From Candidatus Nealsoniibacteriota bacterium (GTDB lineage Bacteria; Patescibacteriota; Minisyncoccia; Minisyncoccales; PWPS01): a stretch of DNA of 6,149 nt. The position numbers and the translations under genes were made by a program. The stretch covers positions 1-6,149 of the forward strand of contig PWII01000077.1 in assembly GCA_003561025.1 (NCBI GenBank), read 5' to 3'. Below, piece after piece: positions 1-6,149 of the stretch. Below the pieces are notes generated by a model, which worked only from the letters and a program-made list of their open reading frames with translations, did no database searches and had not been told where the DNA came from. Within the stretch, counting starts at the first letter, position 1. Each line of letters begins with the position of its first letter.

Positions 1-532
1 CATCTATCTTTTTTTCTGTCACAACAGAGTTTTTTAGCGAGTTATACATGTAAGAGATAAGAGTTTTTTCGGCCTCATTTCCCGAAAGAAGATCTTCTAT
101 CTCAGATGCCATTATGGAATATAGCCAAAGAAAAAAGGATGAATCTTTCTTTTTCTCAACTTGGTAGTTAAAAATAAGTATATATTTATCAATGATTTCT
201 TGAAGAGGCTCTATTTTTGATTTGCAAATTTTTCCATTTTCAAATGCACCACAATATATAAGCTCTGATATAAATTTTTCTGGAGAAAAAGACTTTATTT
301 TTTTATCTCCTACTAGTGAAATTTTCTTTTTTAGCATCTTTTCTATCGCATTCCTTCTTAGAATATTTCTTTCTCTCCAGGAGACAACCTCTCTCGCTTT
401 TTCATAAAAGCTAGAAATTTTTTTGTTCTTTTTTTCTATAGAAATTGTCGACTTACTTAAATCAGAACTCTCTTTTTGAGCTTTTATATATCCTTTAATC
501 AGTTTATTTGTGAGTGGAGAGGGCGTTGCCAT
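1..532 (-). CDS. Hypothetical protein, N-terminal 177 residues, runs off the left edge
   Basis: An open frame starts at ATG 532-530 and continues without a stop to the first base, so 177 codons are visible and the C-terminus is missing. The protein begins MATPSPLTNKLIKGYIKAQK and is rich in Lys, Ser, Glu and Ile. Residues 40-70 form a charged, probably helical stretch containing WRERNILRRNAIEKMLKKK. Two cysteines sit at about 94 and 103. I see no signal peptide and no clear membrane segment; the most hydrophobic part, around 133-141 (FFLWLYSIM), is too short for a confident one. It follows thrS by 22 bp on the same strand, so it is probably the third gene of the dnaE-thrS unit. No Shine-Dalgarno sequence precedes it; the leader is A/C-rich. 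The helical WRE..LLRR..IE..LKRR pattern resembles uncharacterised proteins I associate with Parcubacteria-type genomes, from memory only. Function unknown. The unbroken frame and coding-like composition make a real gene likely. Confidence 0.75.
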   Translation of the reverse strand, partial: MATPSPLTNKLIKGYIKAQKESSDLSKSTISIEKKNKKISSFYEKAREVVSWRERNILRRNAIEKMLKKKISLVGDKKIKSFSPEKFISELIYCGAFENGKICKSKIEPLQEIIDKYILIFNYQVEKKKDSSFFLWLYSIMASEIEDLLSGNEAEKTLISYMYNSLKNSVVTEKKID

Positions 533-554
533 TTGTTGGTTGTTTATTGAGGTA

Positions 555-2288
555 TTATAGCTCTTTTTCTTTTTTTATTCTTTCTATTAGATTTGAAAAA
601 CTTACTGCACCTTCGTCATTCCCATTATACCTTACGCTGGCAGAGCTTGCCTTTTTCTCTTTTTCTCCTACAACAAGAAGATACGGTATTTTTTGAATTT
701 CTCCATTTCTTATCTTTTTGGAAAGTGTTTCTCCCTCCCTATCAATTGTTACTCTTATCTTTTCTTTCTTCAGAGCTTGACAGAGCTTTTCTGCATAATC
801 GGAAAATTTTTCCGAGACAGGAATAATTCTTACCTGCTCAGGAGAAAGCCAGAAAGGAAGAGCTCCATTGAAATGCTCAAGCAGGAGAGCAATAAATCTT
901 TCGTAGGAGCCGAGGACTGCTCTATGAACCATTATAGGAGTCTGTTCTTTTCCATTTTCGTCTATGTAGGTAAGATCAAAACGCTTTGGCGTTGCAAAGT
1001 CAATTTGAACTGTTGGGATTTGAATCTCATTATCCATTGCGTCTTTAAACATAAAGTCTATTTTAGGGCCGTAGATAGCCGCTTCACCTTCCTGTCTTTC
1101 TGCATCAAGATCCATCTCCTCTGCCACCTCTCCCAATATCTTCTCACATAAGTCCCAGTCTTCTTTTTCTCCAATATAATTTTCGGGATGGCTATAATCT
1201 CGGAGTGAGAGACATGTTCGATGGTTTCCCCAGAGGTCAAAGAGGCTATAAAAGTCTTTTATAATAGCTATTATTCCTTTAATTTCGTCTTTAACTTGAT
1301 CGGTTGTGCAAAAGCAATGACCATCTTCAATTGTTATACCGTAAACTCGACTAAGTCCTTTTACTTCACCAGGTTTTTCGGCTCTATATTGTTTTTCTGA
1401 CTCCATATATCGAATTGGTAAGTCACGATAACTTCTTATTTTAGATGCATAAATTTGTGTCTGGTGAGGACAAAGAACAGGTCTAATCGCAAATTCATGC
1501 TTATTTTCTGATGAGACATGAAAGAGTTCTTCTGAGAATTTTTTTGCATGACCAGATTTTTCATAAAGCTCTATTTTGGCAAGATGAGGTGTTAAAACTT
1601 TTTGAAAACCGTAATTTTCGCAAATCTCTTCAATCTTCTTTTTTAGTTCGCTAATTACAATAGTTCCTCGTGGCGTGAAGAGAGGAAATCCGGGACCAAC
1701 TAAGTCAGAAAAACAGAAAAGATCAAGCCTTGCTCCCCACTTTCGGTGGTCTCTTTCAGCAGCTTCTTCTCTGTTTTTTAAATAAGTTTTTAATTCATCT
1801 TCAGATGCAAATGATAATCCGTATATTCTTTTTAGCATTGGCCTTTTTTCTAAACCCTTAAAATATGCTCCGGCGATTCTTTCTAACTTAAAGCTTTTTA
1901 ATGGAATCTCTTTTGATCTTTTAACATGTGGTCCTTCGCATAGATCTATAAAATTACCACTCTCATAAACTGTAAAATTTTTATTTCCATCTTCTTTTTC
2001 TATATCTTCGATTATCTCTAACTTGTAGGGCTCGTTTTTAAAAATCTCTAAAACTTCTTCCTTATTTTTTTTCTTTTTAACAAAAGAGATGTCTTCTTTT
2101 ATTATCTCTCTCATTCTCTCTTCTATCTTTAACAAGTCATCTTCTCCAATTTTTATTCTATCAAAGTCATAGTAAAATCCGTTTTCAGTTGCAGGTCCCA
2201 TTCCGAGAGCAGCTTCAGGATAAAGCTCCTTAACTGCCTTTGCTAATATATGAGACAAGGAATGTCTAACTTTTTCTATATTTTCCAT
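555..2288 (-). CDS. thrS: Threonyl-tRNA synthetase lacking the TGS domain
   Basis: This cytoplasmic class II enzyme attaches threonine to tRNA-Thr using ATP. The 577-residue protein begins directly with the editing domain (about 1-185), with the metal-type motif HSLSH (H9, H13) and CEGPH (C117, H121), which hydrolyses Ser-tRNA-Thr in the family. The class II catalytic core follows (about 190-480): motif 1 near GPGFPLFTPRG (198-208), motif 2 with R302 (YRAE), and motif 3 with R464 (GSYERF). The three zinc ligands that read threonine are present as C273, H324 and H455. The anticodon-binding domain is about 485-577 (IPYLLVVGEKE at 534-544). Bacterial ThrRS is usually about 640 residues; the shortfall is the N-terminal TGS domain of about 60 residues. 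The start is firm because an in-frame TAA (2297-2295) lies two codons upstream of the ATG. The spacer to dnaE is 48 bp, so co-transcription is likely. No Shine-Dalgarno sequence is visible, and no T-box leader could fit in the spacer. Family assignment is near certain. Confidence 0.97.
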   Translation of the reverse strand: MENIEKVRHSLSHILAKAVKELYPEAALGMGPATENGFYYDFDRIKIGEDDLLKIEERMREIIKEDISFVKKKKNKEEVLEIFKNEPYKLEIIEDIEKEDGNKNFTVYESGNFIDLCEGPHVKRSKEIPLKSFKLERIAGAYFKGLEKRPMLKRIYGLSFASEDELKTYLKNREEAAERDHRKWGARLDLFCFSDLVGPGFPLFTPRGTIVISELKKKIEEICENYGFQKVLTPHLAKIELYEKSGHAKKFSEELFHVSSENKHEFAIRPVLCPHQTQIYASKIRSYRDLPIRYMESEKQYRAEKPGEVKGLSRVYGITIEDGHCFCTTDQVKDEIKGIIAIIKDFYSLFDLWGNHRTCLSLRDYSHPENYIGEKEDWDLCEKILGEVAEEMDLDAERQEGEAAIYGPKIDFMFKDAMDNEIQIPTVQIDFATPKRFDLTYIDENGKEQTPIMVHRAVLGSYERFIALLLEHFNGALPFWLSPEQVRIIPVSEKFSDYAEKLCQALKKEKIRVTIDREGETLSKKIRNGEIQKIPYLLVVGEKEKKASSASVRYNGNDEGAVSFSNLIERIKKEKEL

Positions 2289-2336
2289 AAATTTTTACTT
2301 AATCTTTATTGTATCTATTTTAATATATAGTTCTTT

Positions 2337-5300
2337 TTATGCAATTATTTCTTCAGCCGTTTCACAAATTATTTTTGGTGCCTCATCACGGTGGCTTACT
2401 CTACCCGAAACAAAGAGTGCACTTCCTTCCGCAAAGATACTACCATTTTTCTTAAGTGTTTTTGGGAAAACAATAATTTCAATATTATCAGATAGGTCTT
2501 CAGCTTGTATAAAATACATTGGTTCACCGGACTTTGTAATTATCTTCTTAACGCTTGAAATAACAATACCAACACGAACCATTGTTTCTGACATCTGTCT
2601 TTTTGATTCTTTTATGGATATGCTCTCTTTTTCTATTCTTTCTTTTAATTCTTCAAGCGGATGGCCGCTAATAAAAAGACCGAGTAACTTTTTTTCCCAG
2701 TCAAATTTTTCTTTTTCACTTATTTTTGGTGCCTTTTCCAGTCTTAAGTCTTCGCTTGCAACAATATTATCAAATAGTCCGGTTTGTCCGTTTGACTTGT
2801 TTTTTCTCTTTTCTCTTCCATATTCTAATATTCTTTCAATATTATAAATAAGCTCTCCACGCTCTTTAAATTTATCAAAAACACCTGCCAGCATAAGGCT
2901 CTCCAGAGATTTTTTATTTAAGCTTTGAGAATCAACTCTGGTTAAAAAGTCGTCAAATGAAGTAAAATTACCATTTTCTTTTCTTTCTTTTATGATATCT
3001 TCTACAATCTTTATACCGACATTTTTAATTGCAGAGAGACCAAATCTAATCTGGTTCTTTTCAGGAACAACACTAAAGCCGGTAAAACTCTCGTTTATAT
3101 CGGGTGGGAGGACTTCAATTCCCATCTTTTTACAGTCGTTTATAAGAAAGCCGACTCTTTCAATATCTTTTTGATCGGCAGTAAGAATTGCGGACATAAA
3201 TTCTTTTGTAAAGTGTGCTTTTAGGTATGCCGTTTGATATGCCACTTGAGCGTAGGCAGCTGCATGACTTTTATTAAATGAGTACTGCGCAAATGGTTCA
3301 ATCCAGCTCCACAAGTCTTCCCCAACTTTTTTAGGGATATTGTTTTCTACTATTCCGTTTATAAATTTTTCTTTTTGACCACGCAAAAGCTTTTCTATTT
3401 TTTTCCCGATCGCTTTTCTCAGTACATCTGCCTCTTCTAACGTGAATCCGGCAAGATCTCCGGCAATGTGCATAACTTGTTCTTGATAGACGCAGACTCC
3501 ATAGGTTGGCTCTAAAATCGGCTTTAACCGTGGATGCATATATGTAATATCTTTTTTTCCATGCTTTCTATTTATATATTCGGGGATAAACTTCATTGGT
3601 CCGGGGCGGTATAAAGAGACCATAGCTATAATCTCTTCAATATTACTTGGCTTTAACTGCTTTAGATATTTTTGCATTCCGCCTGACTCGAGCTGAAAAA
3701 CTCCAACAGTTTTTCCTTCTTGAAAAAGCTTAAATGTCTTTTTGTCATCAAGAGGAAGGTTTTCAATGTCGATATTTTTTTTATGAAGAACATATATTCT
3801 CTTAAGTGTCTCTTCAATAATTGTCAGATTTTTAAGGCCTAAGAGATCCATTTTTAAGAGGCCTAAATCCTCAATGAAATTCATCGCATATTGAGTTACA
3901 ACTCCTGCCTCATTTTGGGTTGGATGTTGTAGCGGCACTATCTCATAGAGAGGCTTGTTAGAAATTACAACACCACAAGCATGTGTTGAGGCGTGACGCA
4001 CAACCCCTTCTAACTTTTCGGCATGGTCGATAAGTTTTTTTGCTTTTTCCTCAGTATCATAAATTTGTCTAAATTCGGATACATTTTCTCTTGTCTCTTT
4101 TAAGTTCATTCCTGCAGGAATCATCTTTGAAATCTTATCACAATATGAGTAAGGGTAGCCGAGAGTTCTGCCAACATCTCTAACTGCTGCACGAGCCGCC
4201 ATTGTTCCAAAAGTAATTATTTGCGCCACTTTCTCCTCTCCATATTTTTTTGCTATGTAAGATATCACCTCATCCCTTCTCTTATCTGCAAAATCTAAAT
4301 CGATATCGGGAAGCGAGACCTTGGCTCTTCCGGGATTAAGAAATCTTTCAAAGAGTAGATTGTAGTGTAGTGGATCAATATTTGTTATTCCGAGAGTGTA
4401 GGCGATAATAGATCCACCCGCACTTCCTCTGCCGGGCCCAACAACTATTCTGTTTTCTTTTGCCCAATTGACAAAATCTTGAACGATTAAAAAGTATGAC
4501 GAGAGACCGGCACCGGTGATAACATCCATCTCATTTTTCAACCTCTCTTTTGCCTTTTCTCTTCTTTCTTTTGAGTATCTTTTTTTGATTCCGGAAAGGC
4601 AAAATTCATAAAGCTTTTTATCCATTGTTTCTCCCTCCGGTAGGGGAAAATCGGGGAGTATCGTTTTTCCCAAAGGAATTTCAAGATTACACATATTCTT
4701 TATCTTTTCGGTGTTTTCTATCGCTTCAGGATTATCTTTGAAGAGTTCTTTCATCTCTTTTGGAGTTCTCATAGAAAAATCGTCGTCGGTCATCGTTAGA
4801 CGGTCGGGATTATTTATATCCGAACCGGTTCCAATTGAGAGCAAGATATCTTGTGTTTCTGCATCATCTTTGCGGAGATAATGTGAGTCACAAGTAGCTA
4901 CAAGAGGTGTCCCTGTCTCTTTTGATATTTTTATCAATTCTTTGTTTACAATGCCTTGTTCTTTAATATTGGGGTGATGCTGTATTTCTAAATAAAAATT
5001 ATCTTTTCCGAACAGTTTACTATAATAGATTGCTAACTCTTTAGCTTTTTCTTTTTTTCCCATTAGGATATGACGAGGAATTTTTCCCTGTATACATGCA
5101 GAAAGTGCAATAAGACCATCACAATTTTCTTTAAGAAGCTCTTCATCTATTCGCGGCTTGTAGTAAAAGCCCTCAAGCTGTGCTTTTGTGATTAGCTTTA
5201 CAAGATTTTGATAACCTGTAAGGTTTTTTGCAATTAAAACTAGGTGATATGATTTATTATCGACATTGGGGCGCTTTTGATGCATTCTTTCCGTTGCCAT

Positions 5301-5504
5301 ATATAGCTCTGCCCCAATAATTGGCTTCATATTTTTATCTTTAGCCTGCTTGTAAAAATCTACAGCACCGTAAAGTGCGCCATGATCTGTAATTGCAACA
5401 GCATCCATCTTATTTTCTTTAACATAATCCAAAAGCTGGCTTATTTTCGGTAAGCCATCTAAAATGCTATACTCAGAATGAACATGTAGGTGAGTAAAGG
5501 ACAT
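2337..5504 (-). CDS. dnaE: DNA polymerase III subunit alpha (DnaE, replicative polymerase)
   Basis: This is the catalytic subunit of the replicative DNA polymerase, adding dNTPs at the fork. The 1055-residue protein starts MSFTHLHVHSEYSILDG, the standard family N-terminus. A longer frame reaches up to 5699, but its 65 extra residues overlap rnhB and are unlike DnaE, so ATG 5504 is chosen. The PHP domain spans about 1-210 with H7, H9, D16, H41, E66, H87, H177, D206 and H208. The polymerase palm has GPGRGSAGGS (357-365) and PDIDLDF with catalytic D401 and D403; the third aspartate is D553 (KMDLLGL). Further conserved blocks are YRPGPM (632-637), YQEQVM (673-678) and FNKSHAAAYA (743-752). Helix-hairpin-helix sequence covers roughly 800-880, the clamp-binding motif QTGLF is at 907-911, and an OB domain lies at about 975-1050. 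It is roughly 100 residues shorter than E. coli DnaE because the C-terminal tau-binding region is absent. It is probably the first gene of the dnaE-thrS-unknown unit, and divergent from rnhB. Confidence 0.97.
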   Translation of the reverse strand: MSFTHLHVHSEYSILDGLPKISQLLDYVKENKMDAVAITDHGALYGAVDFYKQAKDKNMKPIIGAELYMATERMHQKRPNVDNKSYHLVLIAKNLTGYQNLVKLITKAQLEGFYYKPRIDEELLKENCDGLIALSACIQGKIPRHILMGKKEKAKELAIYYSKLFGKDNFYLEIQHHPNIKEQGIVNKELIKISKETGTPLVATCDSHYLRKDDAETQDILLSIGTGSDINNPDRLTMTDDDFSMRTPKEMKELFKDNPEAIENTEKIKNMCNLEIPLGKTILPDFPLPEGETMDKKLYEFCLSGIKKRYSKERREKAKERLKNEMDVITGAGLSSYFLIVQDFVNWAKENRIVVGPGRGSAGGSIIAYTLGITNIDPLHYNLLFERFLNPGRAKVSLPDIDLDFADKRRDEVISYIAKKYGEEKVAQIITFGTMAARAAVRDVGRTLGYPYSYCDKISKMIPAGMNLKETRENVSEFRQIYDTEEKAKKLIDHAEKLEGVVRHASTHACGVVISNKPLYEIVPLQHPTQNEAGVVTQYAMNFIEDLGLLKMDLLGLKNLTIIEETLKRIYVLHKKNIDIENLPLDDKKTFKLFQEGKTVGVFQLESGGMQKYLKQLKPSNIEEIIAMVSLYRPGPMKFIPEYINRKHGKKDITYMHPRLKPILEPTYGVCVYQEQVMHIAGDLAGFTLEEADVLRKAIGKKIEKLLRGQKEKFINGIVENNIPKKVGEDLWSWIEPFAQYSFNKSHAAAYAQVAYQTAYLKAHFTKEFMSAILTADQKDIERVGFLINDCKKMGIEVLPPDINESFTGFSVVPEKNQIRFGLSAIKNVGIKIVEDIIKERKENGNFTSFDDFLTRVDSQSLNKKSLESLMLAGVFDKFKERGELIYNIERILEYGREKRKNKSNGQTGLFDNIVASEDLRLEKAPKISEKEKFDWEKKLLGLFISGHPLEELKERIEKESISIKESKRQMSETMVRVGIVISSVKKIITKSGEPMYFIQAEDLSDNIEIIVFPKTLKKNGSIFAEGSALFVSGRVSHRDEAPKIICETAEEIIA
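2772..2786 (-). other. Internal beta-clamp-binding motif of DnaE (QTGLF)
   Basis: Codons 907-911 of DnaE read Gln-Thr-Gly-Leu-Phe. They sit in a polar linker (KNKSNGQTGLFDN) between the helix-hairpin-helix region and the OB domain. This is where bacterial DnaE proteins carry their internal sliding-clamp motif (consensus near QxxLF). Position and sequence both fit, so it probably tethers the polymerase to the beta clamp. Confidence 0.8.
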
Positions 5505-5538
5505 AAATTCAATATAAAACAGCTTAATTTTACAAGAT
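5505..5538. promoter_or_regulatory. 34-bp divergent dnaE/rnhB intergenic spacer, presumed promoter region
   Basis: This A/T-rich spacer separates two divergent starts, so promoters for both directions must lie in it or reach into the opposite coding sequence. On the minus strand TATATT sits about 9 bases before the dnaE ATG; on the plus strand TAATTT lies about 9 bases before the rnhB ATG. Either could act as a -10 element for a transcript with almost no leader, but neither has a convincing -35 partner. No Shine-Dalgarno sequence precedes either ATG. The spacer function is inferred from gene orientation; the individual boxes are weak. Confidence 0.3.
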
Positions 5539-6126
5539 ATGAGAGAAAAAGCAAAATTGATAGGATTAGATGAGGCAGGGAGAGGTCCTTTAGCAGGGCC
5601 GGTTGTTGCTGTTGCGGTTTGCATAGACAAGAAAAGAGAGAAAGATTTTTTGATGTTAAAAAAGTTAGGGATAAAAGATTCTAAAAAAATATTACCCAAA
5701 AAAAGAGAGATGATTTATGAGGAGATAATAAGCTTTCCTTTTGTAGAGTGGGGGATGGGAATAGTTTCAGAAAAGACAATAGACAAGATAAATATTTTAG
5801 AAGCAACAAAGCTTGCAATGAAAAAAGCGCTAAAAAAGGTAAATAGGGAAGATTATCTTTTAATAATTGATGGAAATTTCAAGATTAATACGAATCAAAA
5901 ACAGAAATCAATAACAAGAGCAGATACAAAGATATTGGAGTGTTCTATCGCTTCTATTATTGCAAAAGTAGAAAGAGATAAGATTATGCAAAAATATCAC
6001 AAGAAATATCTAATATATGGTTTTGATAAGCACAAGGGTTATGGAACAAGAGAGCATTATCAAGCAATAAAAAAATATGGCCCATGCAAAATTCATCGAA
6101 AGTCCTTTAATCTAAAAATAGATTGA
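5539..6126 (+). CDS. rnhB: Ribonuclease HII
   Basis: RNase HII cuts RNA in RNA/DNA hybrids and starts removal of single ribonucleotides misincorporated into DNA. The 195-residue protein is full length for the family (about 190-215). The signature GLDEAGRGPLAGPV lies at 9-22 and gives catalytic D11 and E12 plus the GRG loop (14-16) that senses the ribonucleotide 2'-OH. The other two acidic ligands are D111 (LLIIDGN) and D129 (RADTKILECSIASIIAKVERD). The C-terminal blocks HKGYGT (165-170) and KYGPCKIHRKSF (179-190) are typical, including Tyr168, which stacks at the RNA-DNA junction in studied relatives. The ATG at 5539 places the signature at the normal distance from the N-terminus, although no Shine-Dalgarno sequence is visible. 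The gene is divergent from dnaE by 34 bp, in keeping with a shared role in genome maintenance. The stop TGA (6124-6126) directly abuts a tRNA-like 3' end. Confidence 0.96.
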   Translation: MREKAKLIGLDEAGRGPLAGPVVAVAVCIDKKREKDFLMLKKLGIKDSKKILPKKREMIYEEIISFPFVEWGMGIVSEKTIDKINILEATKLAMKKALKKVNREDYLLIIDGNFKINTNQKQKSITRADTKILECSIASIIAKVERDKIMQKYHKKYLIYGFDKHKGYGTREHYQAIKKYGPCKIHRKSFNLKID

Positions 6127-6149
6127 GGTTCGAGTCCCATTCCCGGAGC
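6127..6149 (+). other. Orphan tRNA 3'-end-like fragment (T-loop to acceptor), cut by the window edge
   Basis: The last 23 bases read as the 3' end of a tRNA. They hold the T-loop TTCGAGT closed by G and C, the 3' T-stem strand CCCAT, a 7-base 3' acceptor strand TCCCGGA, a discriminator G, and the first C of a possible CCA. The 5' half is absent. The matching T-stem strand should be ATGGG, but the sequence has TGAGG: only the two inner G:C pairs form, and the other three positions (A.C, G.A, T.T) do not pair. No 5' acceptor TCCGGGA, D-arm or anticodon arm lies upstream, because that DNA is the conserved end of rnhB. A discriminator G fits tRNA-Gln or tRNA-Glu, among others. It may be an attachment-site remnant, a tRNA pseudogene end, or an assembly join at a sequence shared with a real tRNA gene elsewhere. 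Confidence 0.6.

Noticed and set aside
222..1151. Several small plus-strand open frames (for example 222-407, 514-696, 593-826 and 693-1151).
   Set aside because: They are antisense to thrS or the left-edge gene, rich in Phe, Leu and Ser as expected from reading A-rich coding DNA backwards, and have no family motifs.
1058..1240. A minus-strand 60-residue open frame within thrS.
   Set aside because: It is an out-of-frame shadow of the ThrRS catalytic core, which is intact and conserved in its own frame.
2301..2336. An internal thrS promoter with TACAAT (minus strand, 2313-2308) as a -10 box.
   Set aside because: The -10 match is fair, but no -35-like hexamer lies at the right spacing, and such A/T-rich matches are expected by chance here.
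2614..3174. Plus-strand open frames at 2614-2847 and 2992-3174.
   Set aside because: Both are antisense to conserved DnaE sequence and show no independent coding signal.
5505..5699. A 65-codon N-terminal extension of DnaE in the same frame.
   Set aside because: It overlaps the conserved start of rnhB on the other strand, has a composition unlike DnaE, and the family N-terminus (THLHVHSEYS) begins right after the ATG at 5504.
6050..6149. A complete tRNA gene at the right edge.
   Set aside because: Only the 3' end matches. No 5' acceptor, D-arm or anticodon arm is present, the T-stem does not pair, and the upstream bases encode the conserved RNase HII C-terminus.
6121..6149. TGA read as glycine (genetic code 25, as in Gracilibacteria/SR1), which would let rnhB read through.
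   Set aside because: No in-frame TGA occurs inside dnaE, thrS, rnhB or the partial gene, and RNase HII normally ends near the conserved HRKSF block, which lies just before this stop.
1..6149. CRISPR arrays, insertion sequences, inteins, or rho-independent terminators.
   Set aside because: I saw no regularly spaced repeats, no transposase, no insertion interrupting DnaE motifs (a common intein site), and no GC-rich hairpin followed by a T-run in the short spacers.

Overview
The window is low in GC (roughly one third, judged by eye) and densely packed. It carries four protein genes, three of them housekeeping genes, with no mobile element, CRISPR array or rRNA. Most of the plus strand is pyrimidine-rich because three of the four genes lie on the minus strand. 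The likely host is a small-genome, low-GC bacterium, probably of the Candidate Phyla Radiation (Patescibacteria, Parcubacteria-like). This is inferred from a threonyl-tRNA synthetase without a TGS domain, very short spacers, the absence of recognisable Shine-Dalgarno sequences before all four starts, and a lysine-rich unknown protein next to thrS. No taxonomic marker proves it. The standard bacterial code fits: no in-frame TGA occurs inside the coding regions.

Layout, read along the minus strand from about 5.5 kb down to 1: dnaE (5504 to 2337, DNA polymerase III alpha), a 48-bp spacer, thrS (2288 to 555, threonyl-tRNA synthetase), a 22-bp spacer, and the start of an unknown gene (532 to 1) that runs off the left edge. 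These three genes probably form one transcription unit. On the plus strand, rnhB (5539 to 6126, ribonuclease HII) is divergent from dnaE across only 34 bp. Directly after the rnhB stop codon the last 23 bases look like the 3' end of a tRNA (T-loop, 3' T-stem strand, 3' acceptor strand, discriminator), but no tRNA body precedes it.

Functionally, dnaE and rnhB both serve genome copying and maintenance: chain elongation, and removal of ribonucleotides from DNA. thrS serves translation. The alpha subunit keeps an apparently complete set of metal-binding residues in its PHP domain and an internal clamp-binding motif, but ends after the OB domain. The synthetase keeps its editing and zinc residues but lacks the N-terminal TGS domain, and an in-frame stop codon just upstream of its start confirms this.

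I see no clearly new biological system. The points most worth a second look are the orphan tRNA 3' end at the right edge, the TGS-less ThrRS with changes in its amino-acid pocket, and the uncharacterised gene at the left edge.
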